DNA of 33,371 nucleotides from Streptosporangiaceae bacterium (GTDB lineage: Bacteria; Actinomycetota; Actinomycetes; Streptosporangiales; Streptosporangiaceae). The stretch covers positions 1 through 33,371 of the forward strand of contig JAICWX010000065.1 in assembly GCA_025934635.1 (NCBI GenBank). The letters run 5' to 3'. The notes under the pieces were generated by a model. It saw nothing but the letters and a program-made list of their open reading frames with translations, was not told the DNA's origin and did no database searches. Positions 23,009-30,255 of this stretch are shown piece after piece; the first letter of the stretch is position 1, and every line of letters begins with the position of its first letter. Both the position numbers and the translations under genes were made by a program.

Positions 23009-24244
23009 ATGCCCGGTACGGTCAATCTCACTGATCTTGACATGTGGGCTCGCGCGGTGCCATACGGCGAGTTCGAGCGGCTGCGCCGGGAGGCGCCGGT
23101 GGCCTGGTCCCCGGACGAGGGATCGGGGTTCTGGTCGGTGACCAGGTACGCCGACATCGTCGCGGCGAGCCGGGACGTGACCACGTTCTCCTCTTCGCGC
23201 GGGGTGTCCTTCGAGGAGCCGACCGACGAGGACATGGCCGCCCGGCGCACCATCATCGACACCGACCCGCCCGAGCACACCAAGCTGCGCAAGATCGTGG
23301 CCAGCACGTTCTCGCAGCGGGCGGTCGCGGTCTACGAGCACTTCATCACCGGGCTGACCGAGCAGGTGCTGGACCGGATGCCGGCCCCCGGCGCGGCCTT
23401 CGACTTCGTCGACACGGTCGCCAAGGAGGTGCCGATCCGGGTGCTCGCCCAGGTCATGGGCCTGCCGGACGGCGACCTGGACCTCTTCATCGACCTCGGC
23501 GACCGGCTGATCGCCAACACCGACCCGGAGATCACCGACGTGGTCTGGGGCCGGGACGACACCGATGCCTACCGCCGGTTCCCGTTCCGCAGCCCGTACG
23601 GCAAGCGGCTGTGGGACCTGGGCCGCGAGGTGGTCGAGGACAAGCTCCGCTCCCCCGGCGGCGACGACCTGCTGTCCAAGCTGCTGCGGGCCGAGGTCGA
23701 CGGCGACCGGCTCAGCGAGACCGACCTGGACAACTTCTTCTCGATCCTGGTGGTGGCGGGCAACGAGACCACCCGGATCGCCATCGCTCACGCGGTGCTG
23801 GCCTTCGCTCAGCAGCCGGAGCAGTGGGAGCGGCTGCGGGCCGACCCGGGCCTGCTCGACGCGGCCACCGACGAGGTGATGCGGTGGAGCTGCCCCACCC
23901 ACTTCATGCGCCGGACCGCCGCCGCCGACACCACGCTGGGCGGGGCCGGGATCCGGGCCGGCGACAAGGTGGTGCTCTGGTACGTGTCCGGGAACCGCGA
24001 CGAGGCCGAGTTCGCCGACCCCGGCGTCTTCGACGTGGGCCGCACCCCGAACCGGCACCTGTCGTTCGGCCGGGGCGGCCCGCACCTGTGCCTGGGCGTG
24101 CACCTGGCCCGCCTCGAGGTCAAGGTGGTGCTGGCCGCGCTGGCGCAGCGGGCGGGCCGGTTCGAGCTGGCCGGGGAGCCGCGGCGGATCCGGTCGAACT
24201 TCACCAACGGGCTCAAGGCGCTGCCGATAAAGATCCGCTCATGA
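23009..24244 (+). CDS. Cytochrome P450
   Basis: A 411-residue soluble bacterial P450. The I-helix oxygen-activation motif is AGNETT (250-255), the K-helix ExxR is EVMR (289-292), and the haem loop is FGRGGPHLCLG with the thiolate Cys361. The N-terminal half (DTDPPEHTKLRKIVASTFS) and the C-terminal ending GLKALPIKI resemble the CYP124/125/142 group, which oxidise sterol or lipid side chains. The substrate is not proven. The real start is ATG 23009; the frame is open for more than 180 codons upstream but has no protein character there. No ribosome-binding site precedes the ATG. The stop overlaps the LLM oxidoreductase start (ATGA), which implies a shared task. Ferredoxin and reductase are not nearby. 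Confidence 0.92.
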   Translation: MPGTVNLTDLDMWARAVPYGEFERLRREAPVAWSPDEGSGFWSVTRYADIVAASRDVTTFSSSRGVSFEEPTDEDMAARRTIIDTDPPEHTKLRKIVASTFSQRAVAVYEHFITGLTEQVLDRMPAPGAAFDFVDTVAKEVPIRVLAQVMGLPDGDLDLFIDLGDRLIANTDPEITDVVWGRDDTDAYRRFPFRSPYGKRLWDLGREVVEDKLRSPGGDDLLSKLLRAEVDGDRLSETDLDNFFSILVVAGNETTRIAIAHAVLAFAQQPEQWERLRADPGLLDAATDEVMRWSCPTHFMRRTAAADTTLGGAGIRAGDKVVLWYVSGNRDEAEFADPGVFDVGRTPNRHLSFGRGGPHLCLGVHLARLEVKVVLAALAQRAGRFELAGEPRRIRSNFTNGLKALPIKIRS

Positions 24245-25173
24245 CGCGGGTGAAGATCGTGCTGATCCTGACCGAGAACTGGACCATGCGGCCCGTCCCC
24301 GACGTCGCCGACCTGGTGCGGTTCGCGGTGGAGGCCGAACGGGCCGGGCTCGACGCGGTCATGGTCAGCGAGCACATCGTCCTCGGGCCGTCGTCCGCGG
24401 CGGCGGGACTCCCGGCCAACCCGCGGGACTACGCGCTGCCGGGCAACCAGGACCCGGCCACGCCCTGGCCGAGCCCGCTGGTGCTGCTCAGCGCGATCGC
24501 CGCCGCCACCACCAGGATCCGGCTGGTCGCCAGCGCGCTGATCAGCCCGCTGCGGCACCCGCTGGCCAGCGCGAAGGACCTGGCCACGCTGGACCGGCTC
24601 AGCGGCGGGCGGCTCGTCGTGCAGCCCACGGTGAGCTGGCACCGGGACGAGTACGACGCGCTCGGCGTCCCGTTCAGCCAGCGCGGCGCCATCCTGGACG
24701 AGCAGCTCGCGGTGTGGGCGAAGGCCTGGCGGGGCTCGCCGGTCCGGCATGAGGGGGAACGGTACTCGTTCGGTCATATCTGGGTGGAGCCGCAGCCTGC
24801 GCGGCCGGGTGGCCCGCTGCTGTGGTTCGGGGGCTCGAGCCTGCACCCGCGGCTGATCGCCCGCCTGGTCCGGTACGGGAGCGGGTTCAATCCGCTCGGG
24901 CCGGCCGGGGACCTGGGCCCGCTCGAGACGGCGATGAGGGCCGCCGGGCGGGACCCGGGCGAGCTGGAGTACGTGGGCGGGACCCGGGGGGAGTTTCCCG
25001 GGCCGGACGCGGTGGCCGACCTGGACCGGGCGCTGGCCTCGGTGCCGGGCCAGCTGGCCCGGGGGTTCAGCACCATCTGCGTCAAGCCGTCGCAGTTCAT
25101 CGACGAGACCGCCGGGATCGGGGCATTCTGCCGGTCGCTGGCGGAGAAAACAGCAGCGTTCGCGACCCCTTGA
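24241..25173 (+). CDS. LLM-class flavin/F420-dependent oxidoreductase
   Basis: A 310-residue luciferase-like TIM-barrel protein. The N-terminal strand KIVLILTENW, then AERAGLDAVMVSEHIVLGPSS, the segment ATTRIRLVASALISPLRHPLASAKDLATLDRLSGGRL and WHRDEYDALGVPFSQRG are typical of actinobacterial F420-dependent members. The reductive or oxidative substrate is unknown. Its ATG overlaps the P450 stop by four bases, so the two are co-translated and probably act on the same molecule, for example successive oxidation of a lipid or steroid. The downstream permease has its own promoter inside the end of this gene. Confidence 0.88.
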   Translation: MTRVKIVLILTENWTMRPVPDVADLVRFAVEAERAGLDAVMVSEHIVLGPSSAAAGLPANPRDYALPGNQDPATPWPSPLVLLSAIAAATTRIRLVASALISPLRHPLASAKDLATLDRLSGGRLVVQPTVSWHRDEYDALGVPFSQRGAILDEQLAVWAKAWRGSPVRHEGERYSFGHIWVEPQPARPGGPLLWFGGSSLHPRLIARLVRYGSGFNPLGPAGDLGPLETAMRAAGRDPGELEYVGGTRGEFPGPDAVADLDRALASVPGQLARGFSTICVKPSQFIDETAGIGAFCRSLAEKTAAFATP

Positions 25174-25199
25174 CAGCAGATCGTTTGCTTCCGTACGAT
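25170..25199 (+). promoter_or_regulatory. Near-consensus sigma-70 promoter of the APC permease
   Basis: TTGACA (25170-25175), 18-base spacer, TACGAT (25194-25199). The -35 overlaps the stop codon region of the LLM gene. A transcript would start near 25206 and reach GGGAGG (25214-25219), 5 bases before ATG 25225. Confidence 0.78.
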
Positions 25200-25224
25200 C
25201 TCGCCAACCCCCAGGGAGGCAGCC

Positions 25225-26688
25225 ATGGCGAAGCACGAGCAGGGCTACGAACGCCTCGGCGCGAAGGTCCTGTCGCTCCCCGACGTGATCGCCCAGTCGG
25301 TAGGGTTCATGGGCCCGGTCTTCTCCTCGGCCTTCGTGATCCCGCTGGTGGTCGGCGTGGTCAGCGCGTCCGGCAAGGGCGGCGGGGTCGCCTCGCCGCT
25401 GTCGGTGCTGATCGCGGCGGTCGGCGTGTTCGCCATCGGCGCGATCGTGTCGCGCTACGCCAAGGAGGTGCACGCGGCCGGGTCGCTGTACGACTACGTG
25501 ACCCGCGGGCTCGGCGCGCGGACCGGGACGGCGGCCGGCTGGCTCTACTACGCCGGCGTCGTCGTGCTGATGACCGGGCTGCTGCTGCTCATGGGCGGCT
25601 ACCTGGAATCGACTCTGCACGCCGAGTTCAAGGTCGACCCGCTGCCCGCCTGGGCCTGGACGCTGCTGATCATCGCGCTGATCGGGGTGGTGCTCTACGT
25701 CGGGGTGCGGGTCTCGGTGCGCAGCCAGCTGGTGCTCGCGCTGGTCTCCATCGTGGTCGTCACGATCTTCTTCATCGTCGTCATCGTCAAGCTGGGCTCG
25801 GCCAACAGCGTCAAGCCGTTCAACCCGTCGTCGTCGGTGGACGGCTGGTCCGGGATCTTCTTCGGGGTGCTCTACGGCGTGCTGCTGTTCGTCGGGTTCG
25901 AGACCGCGGCCAACCTGGCCGAGGAGACGCCCCAGCCAAACCAGCACATCCCGGCCGCGGTGATGATCACGGCCGGCATCGCCACCGTGTTCTTCATCCT
26001 GGCCGCCTACGTCGAGGTGGCCGGGTTCCACTACAGCCTCAAGACGCTGACCGCCGCGGCCGGGGCGCCGCTGTTCGCGCTGGGCGGGCCCGCGTCGGCG
26101 GGCGGGTACGGCGGGACCTGGATCGACCGGCTGCTCGAGCTGGTGGTGTTCTTCGACATGCTGGCGGTCGCGATCGGCTGCGCCACCTCCGCCTCCCGGG
26201 GCATCTTCGCCATGGCCCGGGACCGCCGGATCCCCGGCGTGCTCGCCACCACGTCCCGGCGGCACGACTCGCCGCTGGGCGCCACCGTGTTCCTGGTCGG
26301 CGCGTCGCTGGTGACGCTGGCCCTGGACCTGTGGTGGAAGGGCCTGTTCGCGCTGCCGCAGACGCCGCACTACTTCTCGCTGTTCGCCTGGGGCTCCACC
26401 TTCGGCGGGTTCGCGCTGGTGGTGGTGTACCTGCTGATGGCGGTCGGCTCGCTGCGGAGCTTCGCGTCCTCGCCCGGTCGCGTCCGGCTGGTGATCTCGG
26501 CGGTGATCGCGATCCTGATCACCGCGGGCGCCATCTTCGGGTCGTTCTACAAGGTGACCAGCCCGACCATCTGGGCACCCTGGCTGGCGCTGGCCGTGCT
26601 GGTCATCGGATTCCTCTCCACCTTCGTGACGCGGTCCCGGCGGCCGGCCAGCAGCGAGCTCAGCGACCTGACGAATACCACCGCGTAA
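25225..26688 (+). CDS. APC-superfamily amino acid/polyamine permease
   Basis: A 487-residue integral membrane transporter with about 12 hydrophobic helices. The first helix region is SLPDVIAQSVGFMGPVFSSAFVIPLVVGV, with the conserved helix-1 break, and SRYAKEVHAAGSLYDYVTRGLG follows. GFETAANLAEETPQPNQHIPAAV is the helix 6-7 loop typical of the family, and ASRGIFAMARDRRIPGVL is the helix 8 cytoplasmic loop. It should import an amino acid or amine by proton symport or exchange. The tail is polar. It has its own promoter and a strong ribosome-binding site. The substrate cannot be read from the sequence. Confidence 0.9.
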   Translation: MAKHEQGYERLGAKVLSLPDVIAQSVGFMGPVFSSAFVIPLVVGVVSASGKGGGVASPLSVLIAAVGVFAIGAIVSRYAKEVHAAGSLYDYVTRGLGARTGTAAGWLYYAGVVVLMTGLLLLMGGYLESTLHAEFKVDPLPAWAWTLLIIALIGVVLYVGVRVSVRSQLVLALVSIVVVTIFFIVVIVKLGSANSVKPFNPSSSVDGWSGIFFGVLYGVLLFVGFETAANLAEETPQPNQHIPAAVMITAGIATVFFILAAYVEVAGFHYSLKTLTAAAGAPLFALGGPASAGGYGGTWIDRLLELVVFFDMLAVAIGCATSASRGIFAMARDRRIPGVLATTSRRHDSPLGATVFLVGASLVTLALDLWWKGLFALPQTPHYFSLFAWGSTFGGFALVVVYLLMAVGSLRSFASSPGRVRLVISAVIAILITAGAIFGSFYKVTSPTIWAPWLALAVLVIGFLSTFVTRSRRPASSELSDLTNTTA

Positions 26689-26803
26689 CGGCACCAGCGT
26701 CCGGAAACGGGCCGGTAGGTCACCTTATCAATGACCATGCAGCATTTTTATTAATTTGACCGGCTTAACCGGTGGCACCGCCACATAATTACAATCCCAG
26801 TCC

Positions 26804-26832
26804 TTGACATCGGGTCTTCCGGGAAGAATTAT
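26804..26832 (+). promoter_or_regulatory. Promoter of the small secreted-protein gene
   Basis: A perfect TTGACA (26804-26809) is followed after 17 bases by AATTAT (26827-26832), a 4 of 6 match to the -10 consensus. The flanking 100 bases are strikingly AT-rich for this genome. The start would be near 26839, giving a leader of about 70 bases before ATG 26911. Confidence 0.65.
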
Positions 26833-26910
26833 TTGGTCCGATGGATTACGACGGGGACCCGGGCTGAACGTCTTTACCTGGGCCAATTCTTACTACGGGG
26901 GTTATTACTG

Positions 26911-27345
26911 ATGCGCGCATTTTCGTTCCGCAAGCGTCTTGTCATGGCGGCGGCCGGCGCGGCCGTGCTCGGCGCCGTGCTGCCCGCGGCCGCGGCTCAG
27001 GCCGCGACGCCGGGCCGCGGGATCACTCCGGTCTTCGTGCCGACCACGGCCACGTTCGTGGACAGCGGCGTCTACCTGCACGGCCTGACCCTCATCACCG
27101 GCCAGGGCGCGGTCTTCGTCGGCGGGATCTGGGGCCCGTACGGCGACCCCACCTGCGTGGCCCCGATCAACGCGCCCGCGCCCGGCCTGCCCTGCGACGC
27201 GCTGGTGGCCAAGATCGGGATCAACGGCACGCCGTTCGTCGTCGGGAACTCGGATTACGTGCGCGGGTACGGGGAGCTTTATCTCGCGGTCAACACCACG
27301 GGCGCCATCGGCGGCTTCCACGCCACCGTCACGCGGCTGCCTTAA
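26911..27345 (+). CDS. Small secreted protein, unknown function
   Basis: A 144-residue protein from ATG 26911 with GGGGG about 9 bases upstream. The open frame extends back to 26833, but that part holds no signal. The start MRAFSFRKRLVMAAAGAAVLGAVLPAAAAQA is a classic Sec signal peptide with cleavage near AQA-AT (about residue 31). The mature part of about 112 residues is rich in Gly, Val and Thr with a beta-strand pattern and two cysteines (in PTCVAP and LPCDAL) that could form a disulphide. I do not recognise a family. It has a strong promoter in AT-rich DNA and a perfect palindrome after its stop, so it is probably well expressed. Confidence 0.75.
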   Translation: MRAFSFRKRLVMAAAGAAVLGAVLPAAAAQAATPGRGITPVFVPTTATFVDSGVYLHGLTLITGQGAVFVGGIWGPYGDPTCVAPINAPAPGLPCDALVAKIGINGTPFVVGNSDYVRGYGELYLAVNTTGAIGGFHATVTRLP

Positions 27346-27358
27346 GCAGCAACAGGCC

Positions 27359-27394
27359 GTTCGCGGCGGGCACCGGCCGGTGCCCGCCGCGAAC
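27359..27394. terminator. 36-bp perfect palindrome, probable bidirectional terminator
   Basis: A 16-bp arm (27359-27374, starting GTTCGCGGCGGG) pairs perfectly with 27379-27394 around GGCC. It lies between two convergent genes that end at 27345 (+) and 27418 (-). There is no T-run on either side. Such hairpins are common at gene ends in high-GC actinomycetes. Confidence 0.8.
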
Positions 27395-27417
27395 GCATGT
27401 ACGGGGACCGTCGCGGC

Positions 27418-27570
27418 TCAGGCGGGGGTGTAGCCGGCCGCCGCGAGCAGATGGCGGAGGTCGACGACCAGCTGGGCGTCGATGTCCTTGCCCTTCGGCG
27501 GATCGAAGATCTGGCGCAGCGTGTTCCGGTGGCGGTTGTCCAGGTGGGGTGACTCCGGCGAGGATGACAT
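27418..27570 (-). CDS. Small HLDNRHR-type protein, apparently internally shortened
   Basis: A 50-residue protein too short for usual cut-offs. It starts at ATG 27568-27570 with GGAAGGGAG about 5 bases upstream, a strong ribosome-binding site. The sequence starts SPHLDNRHRNTLRQIF and ends PPKGKDIDAQLVVDLRHLLAAAGY. As I recall the family, common actinobacterial relatives are about 85-95 residues long, with the same two ends and about 40 residues in between (NIEW...LLEAVG...KVTVG). Here the N-terminal and C-terminal parts are joined directly, so it looks like an in-frame internal deletion. Function of the family is unknown. The next gene, the divergent SDR, shows the same kind of loss. Confidence 0.72.
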   Translation of the reverse strand: MSSSPESPHLDNRHRNTLRQIFDPPKGKDIDAQLVVDLRHLLAAAGYTPA

Positions 27571-27619
27571 CGTGCTCCCTTCCGGTCCGAGCCTACGCGG
27601 GGGCGCCGGAGGGAGTCAG

Positions 27620-28201
27620 GTGGCACGCGTATTCATCACGGGCTCGAGCGACGGGCTCGGGCTGCTGGCGGGACGGCTGCTGGCGGCGGAGGGGCACGCG
27701 GTCGTGCTGCACGCCCGCAGCAAGCGCCGGGCCGAGGACGCCCTGGCCGCCCTGTCCCAGTCAGCGGGGCCGCAGGCGGCGGGCGTGGTTACCGGGGACC
27801 TGGCCGGCCTGGCCGGGATGCGGCAGGTGGCGGAGCAGGCCGACGCGGCCGGGCCGTTCGACGCGGTCATCCACAACGCCGGGGTGGGCCACCGGGATCC
27901 GGCGCACCGGGTCACCACCGAAGACGGGCTCTGCCTGGTCTTCGCGGTCAACGTGCTCGCGCCGTACCTGCTGACCGCGCTGATGGAACGGCCGCGGCGG
28001 CTGATCTACCTGAGCTCGGGCCTGCATCGCGATGCGGACGCCAGCCTCGGGGACGCGCAGTGGGAGGCCGCCAACGGGACCGGCGGCTACTTCTTCCACC
28101 AGCAACCGCAGGAAACCCATCCGGCCGCCCGGGACGTCACGGTCCAGGATGAACTGCTGCGCTACTGCGCCGGGCTCGCCGGGGTGGAGCTGCCCGCGTG
28201 A
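27620..28201 (+). pseudogene. Short-chain dehydrogenase, internally truncated (catalytic YxxxK missing)
   Basis: A 193-residue SDR-like protein from GTG 27620, with GGAGGGAG 5-6 bases upstream. The N-terminal cofactor motif is ITGSSDGLG, NAG is in IHNAGVGH, and LIYLSSG is the strand with the catalytic serine. The usual YxxxK, expected about 25 residues later, is absent. The sequence passes from DAQWE straight into AANGTGGYFFHQQ, which in family members belongs near the C-terminus. So roughly 70-75 residues, including the active-site Tyr and Lys, seem to be lost in frame. The product may be inactive or a binding protein. Its last 40 bases overlap the convergent ligase gene. I mark it as a pseudogene on catalytic grounds, although its reading frame is intact. 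Confidence 0.68.
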
Positions 28202-29589
28202 GCGAGGCCGGGCGTTCGGCCGGCGGGTGGCAGCGGCACGAACCGCCTGATCTTGCTGGTCATGGGATCTCGGTCGAGCGCCCCGACCATGCGCACGCCC
28301 ACCTGCGGGCGGGCCACGCCTGCCTGGCGCAGGCTCCGCTCGACGGCGGCCGTCACCGCGGCCGGGTCGAAGTCGCCGTCGATGACCGCGGCGATGTCGG
28401 CCCCGCGTTCGGTCTGCCGGATCTGGTATTCGCGGACGGCGCCGTCGTGCAGCAGCGGGGCGCCGAGCACGAACGGGTGCACGCTGGCCTCGGGATAGCG
28501 GAACACGTCATCCGTTCGGCCCTCGACGCTGGCCCGCAGGGCACCGCCCGCACTGGTCCCGGCCGGGGTGAAGCGGTCGGTCAGTTCGTAGCGGATCATC
28601 GGCTGGGTCAGGTTGTGCAGGTTGGTGATCAGCACCCGGGCCGAGGACACGCCGTCGGGGACCGGCCGGCCCTCGTCGTCGACGCACTCGGCGAGGCAGG
28701 TGTCGCTGGCGAACGTGAGCACCGTGCCGCCCGGCTCGCCGTGCCCGACCAGGCCTTCGGTGGAAACGAACATGTCCGTCACCGGCACGCCGAAGGCGTC
28801 GGTCACCGCGGCCCGTTCGGCCGGGGTGATGGCCTCCGACATCGAGATGACCGAGCGCAGGTCCAGTCGCAGCCGCCCGGCCCGCTGCTCCCGGGCCAGC
28901 TCGGGGAGCTTGGTCGCGTAGGCGAGCAGCGACGGCGGCCGCGCGGCGTTGAGCCGCGCGACGATCGCGGCGGCCGGCAGGCTGGCCGGGGCGGGCACCA
29001 GGCGGACCGGCGGGCGGGTCGCGGTCGCGGCGGCCAGCCCGGTGGAATGAACCGCGGTGCTCGCGCCGACGATCCCGATGACCAGGCCCTCCGGCGGCAG
29101 GCCGCCCGGCGCCGCCGCGGCCGCGACCATGACCCGGCGCATGACCGACGCGACGAACTCGGCGTACTCGCCGACGGTCTGCACGAACAGGCCGCGCTGC
29201 CCGGTGCTGCCGCCCGACACCAGGCCGACGTAGCCGCCCAGGAGCAGCGACGGGCCGGTGACGACCCGGGTCAGGTGCCGTTCGACGAGATCCCGGGTCA
29301 GCCGCCGGTCGGTGGCGACGGCGTCGAAGTCCGCCATCATCTCGGCCTTGGTCATCACCGGCAGCCGGGCCAGGTCGGCGAGCTCGAACCGGTCCGGGTC
29401 CACGCCGCGCAGCCGCGCGGCGTGGAACGGCGAGCGCGCGATGGCCCGGGCCAGCAGCGCCCGCAGCCGGTCCCGCTGGTACGCGGCGAGCCGGCCGGCG
29501 TCCCAGCCGAGACGCTCGATATGGCCGGGCAGGTGATGACCGATGGCACCGGATACGCGGGTCCGCATCAGCTCGAGGTCGGTGGTCAT
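28162..29589 (-). CDS. PaaK-like AMP-binding CoA ligase / adenylate-forming enzyme
   Basis: A 475-residue protein of the phenylacetate-CoA ligase-like branch of the ANL superfamily. Visible parts are LARAIARSPFHAARL and LPVMTKAEMMADFD near the start, the nucleotide loop SGGSTGQRG, the later STEGL, and IRYELTDRF with EGRTDDVFRYP near the end. The final lysine region is SKIRRFVPL. It should activate an acid as an acyl-adenylate and probably transfer it to CoA. I chose ATG 29587-29589, because GGAGG is 7 bases upstream and the start overlaps the TetR stop by ATGA; an upstream frame to 29631 is out of context. It is co-translated with the TetR regulator, so TetR probably controls it. The acid is unknown. 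Confidence 0.85.
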   Translation of the reverse strand: MTTDLELMRTRVSGAIGHHLPGHIERLGWDAGRLAAYQRDRLRALLARAIARSPFHAARLRGVDPDRFELADLARLPVMTKAEMMADFDAVATDRRLTRDLVERHLTRVVTGPSLLLGGYVGLVSGGSTGQRGLFVQTVGEYAEFVASVMRRVMVAAAAAPGGLPPEGLVIGIVGASTAVHSTGLAAATATRPPVRLVPAPASLPAAAIVARLNAARPPSLLAYATKLPELAREQRAGRLRLDLRSVISMSEAITPAERAAVTDAFGVPVTDMFVSTEGLVGHGEPGGTVLTFASDTCLAECVDDEGRPVPDGVSSARVLITNLHNLTQPMIRYELTDRFTPAGTSAGGALRASVEGRTDDVFRYPEASVHPFVLGAPLLHDGAVREYQIRQTERGADIAAVIDGDFDPAAVTAAVERSLRQAGVARPQVGVRMVGALDRDPMTSKIRRFVPLPPAGRTPGLAHAGSSTPASPAQ

Positions 29590-30215
29590 CTTCTTTCCTC
29601 CGGAACGGGCACGAGGGGGGCGGTGAGCCACTCGCCCAGGCGGCCGAAGACCGGCAGTCCCGGGCCGCCCAGGGCGTCCGGGTTGGCCAGTTGCTCCAGG
29701 GCGATGCCGACCTCGAGGGCCAGGACGAGCTCGGCCAGCTGCCGGGCCGGGAAGGCGAGGCCGTCGGTTCCGCCCGGGCTGATCACGGCGAGGATCGCCG
29801 CCACCCCGTCCACCGTCCGCGTGTGCAGGGCCGCGTACCGCCGGTTGAGCTCGGGATCCCGGGCGGCGTGCACCCGGAACTCGGTGGCCAGCAGCCGCCA
29901 GCCCGGCGCGGCGCGGTCGGCCTGCTGGGCCAGGTCGACGATAGCGGTGAAGTTCCCCGTGCCGGCCAGCCTTCCGGCCAGGTCCGCGTTCTGCGCGGCC
30001 CGCTCGGCGATCCGCTCCTCGAGCAGGGCCAGGAACATGTCGGCCTTGCTGGCGAAGCGCGAGTACACCACGCCCTTGGAGAAGCCCGCCTCGTCGGCGA
30101 TCTGCTCCAGGGTGGCGGCGTAGTAGCCGCGGGCCAGGAAGACGCGGCGGGCGGCGGCCAGCAGCAGGGTGCGGTTACGGTCGTTCTGCTCGGCGCGCGA
30201 CAGGCGAGGGCTCAT
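29586..30215 (-). CDS. TetR-family transcriptional regulator
   Basis: A 209-residue regulator. The N-terminal DNA-binding domain is typical: RNRTLLLAAARRVFLARGYYAATLEQIADEAGFSKGVVYSRFASKADMFLALLEERI, with the recognition helix in FSKGVVYSRF. The C-terminal ligand-binding part is helical (AAPGWRLLATEFRVHAARDPELNRRYAAL). Its ATG overlaps the end of a near-perfect 30-bp inverted repeat, so it almost certainly represses itself and the coupled PaaK-like gene. The natural signal may be an acyl-CoA or the acid used by the ligase. Confidence 0.92.
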   Translation of the reverse strand: MSPRLSRAEQNDRNRTLLLAAARRVFLARGYYAATLEQIADEAGFSKGVVYSRFASKADMFLALLEERIAERAAQNADLAGRLAGTGNFTAIVDLAQQADRAAPGWRLLATEFRVHAARDPELNRRYAALHTRTVDGVAAILAVISPGGTDGLAFPARQLAELVLALEVGIALEQLANPDALGGPGLPVFGRLGEWLTAPLVPVPEERR

Positions 30216-30252
30216 ACCAACGATATTTAAATACCGTCGGTATCAAAGTCAA
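30214..30252 (-). promoter_or_regulatory. TetR operator and overlapping promoter
   Basis: A 30-bp inverted repeat at 30214-30243 runs from ATACC to GGTAT around the centre ATTTAAAT, with 26 of 30 positions symmetrical. On the minus strand TTGACT (30247-30252) is a plausible -35 and TTAAAT, 16 bases on, the -10, so the operator covers the -10 and the start codon at 30213-30215. The transcript would be leaderless or nearly so. Confidence 0.78.
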
Positions 30253-30255
30253 GGG

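Noticed and set aside
23044..24240. Alternative frame through the P450 gene that joins the LLM frame upstream of its ATG
   Set aside because: The upstream part is the +2 shadow of the P450; the LLM protein homology starts exactly at ATG 24241.
23809..26694. Minus-strand open frame of 961 codons across P450, LLM and permease genes
   Set aside because: It crosses three well-supported genes and is full of low-complexity His/Arg/Gln sequence; it is a shadow of high GC at third codon positions.
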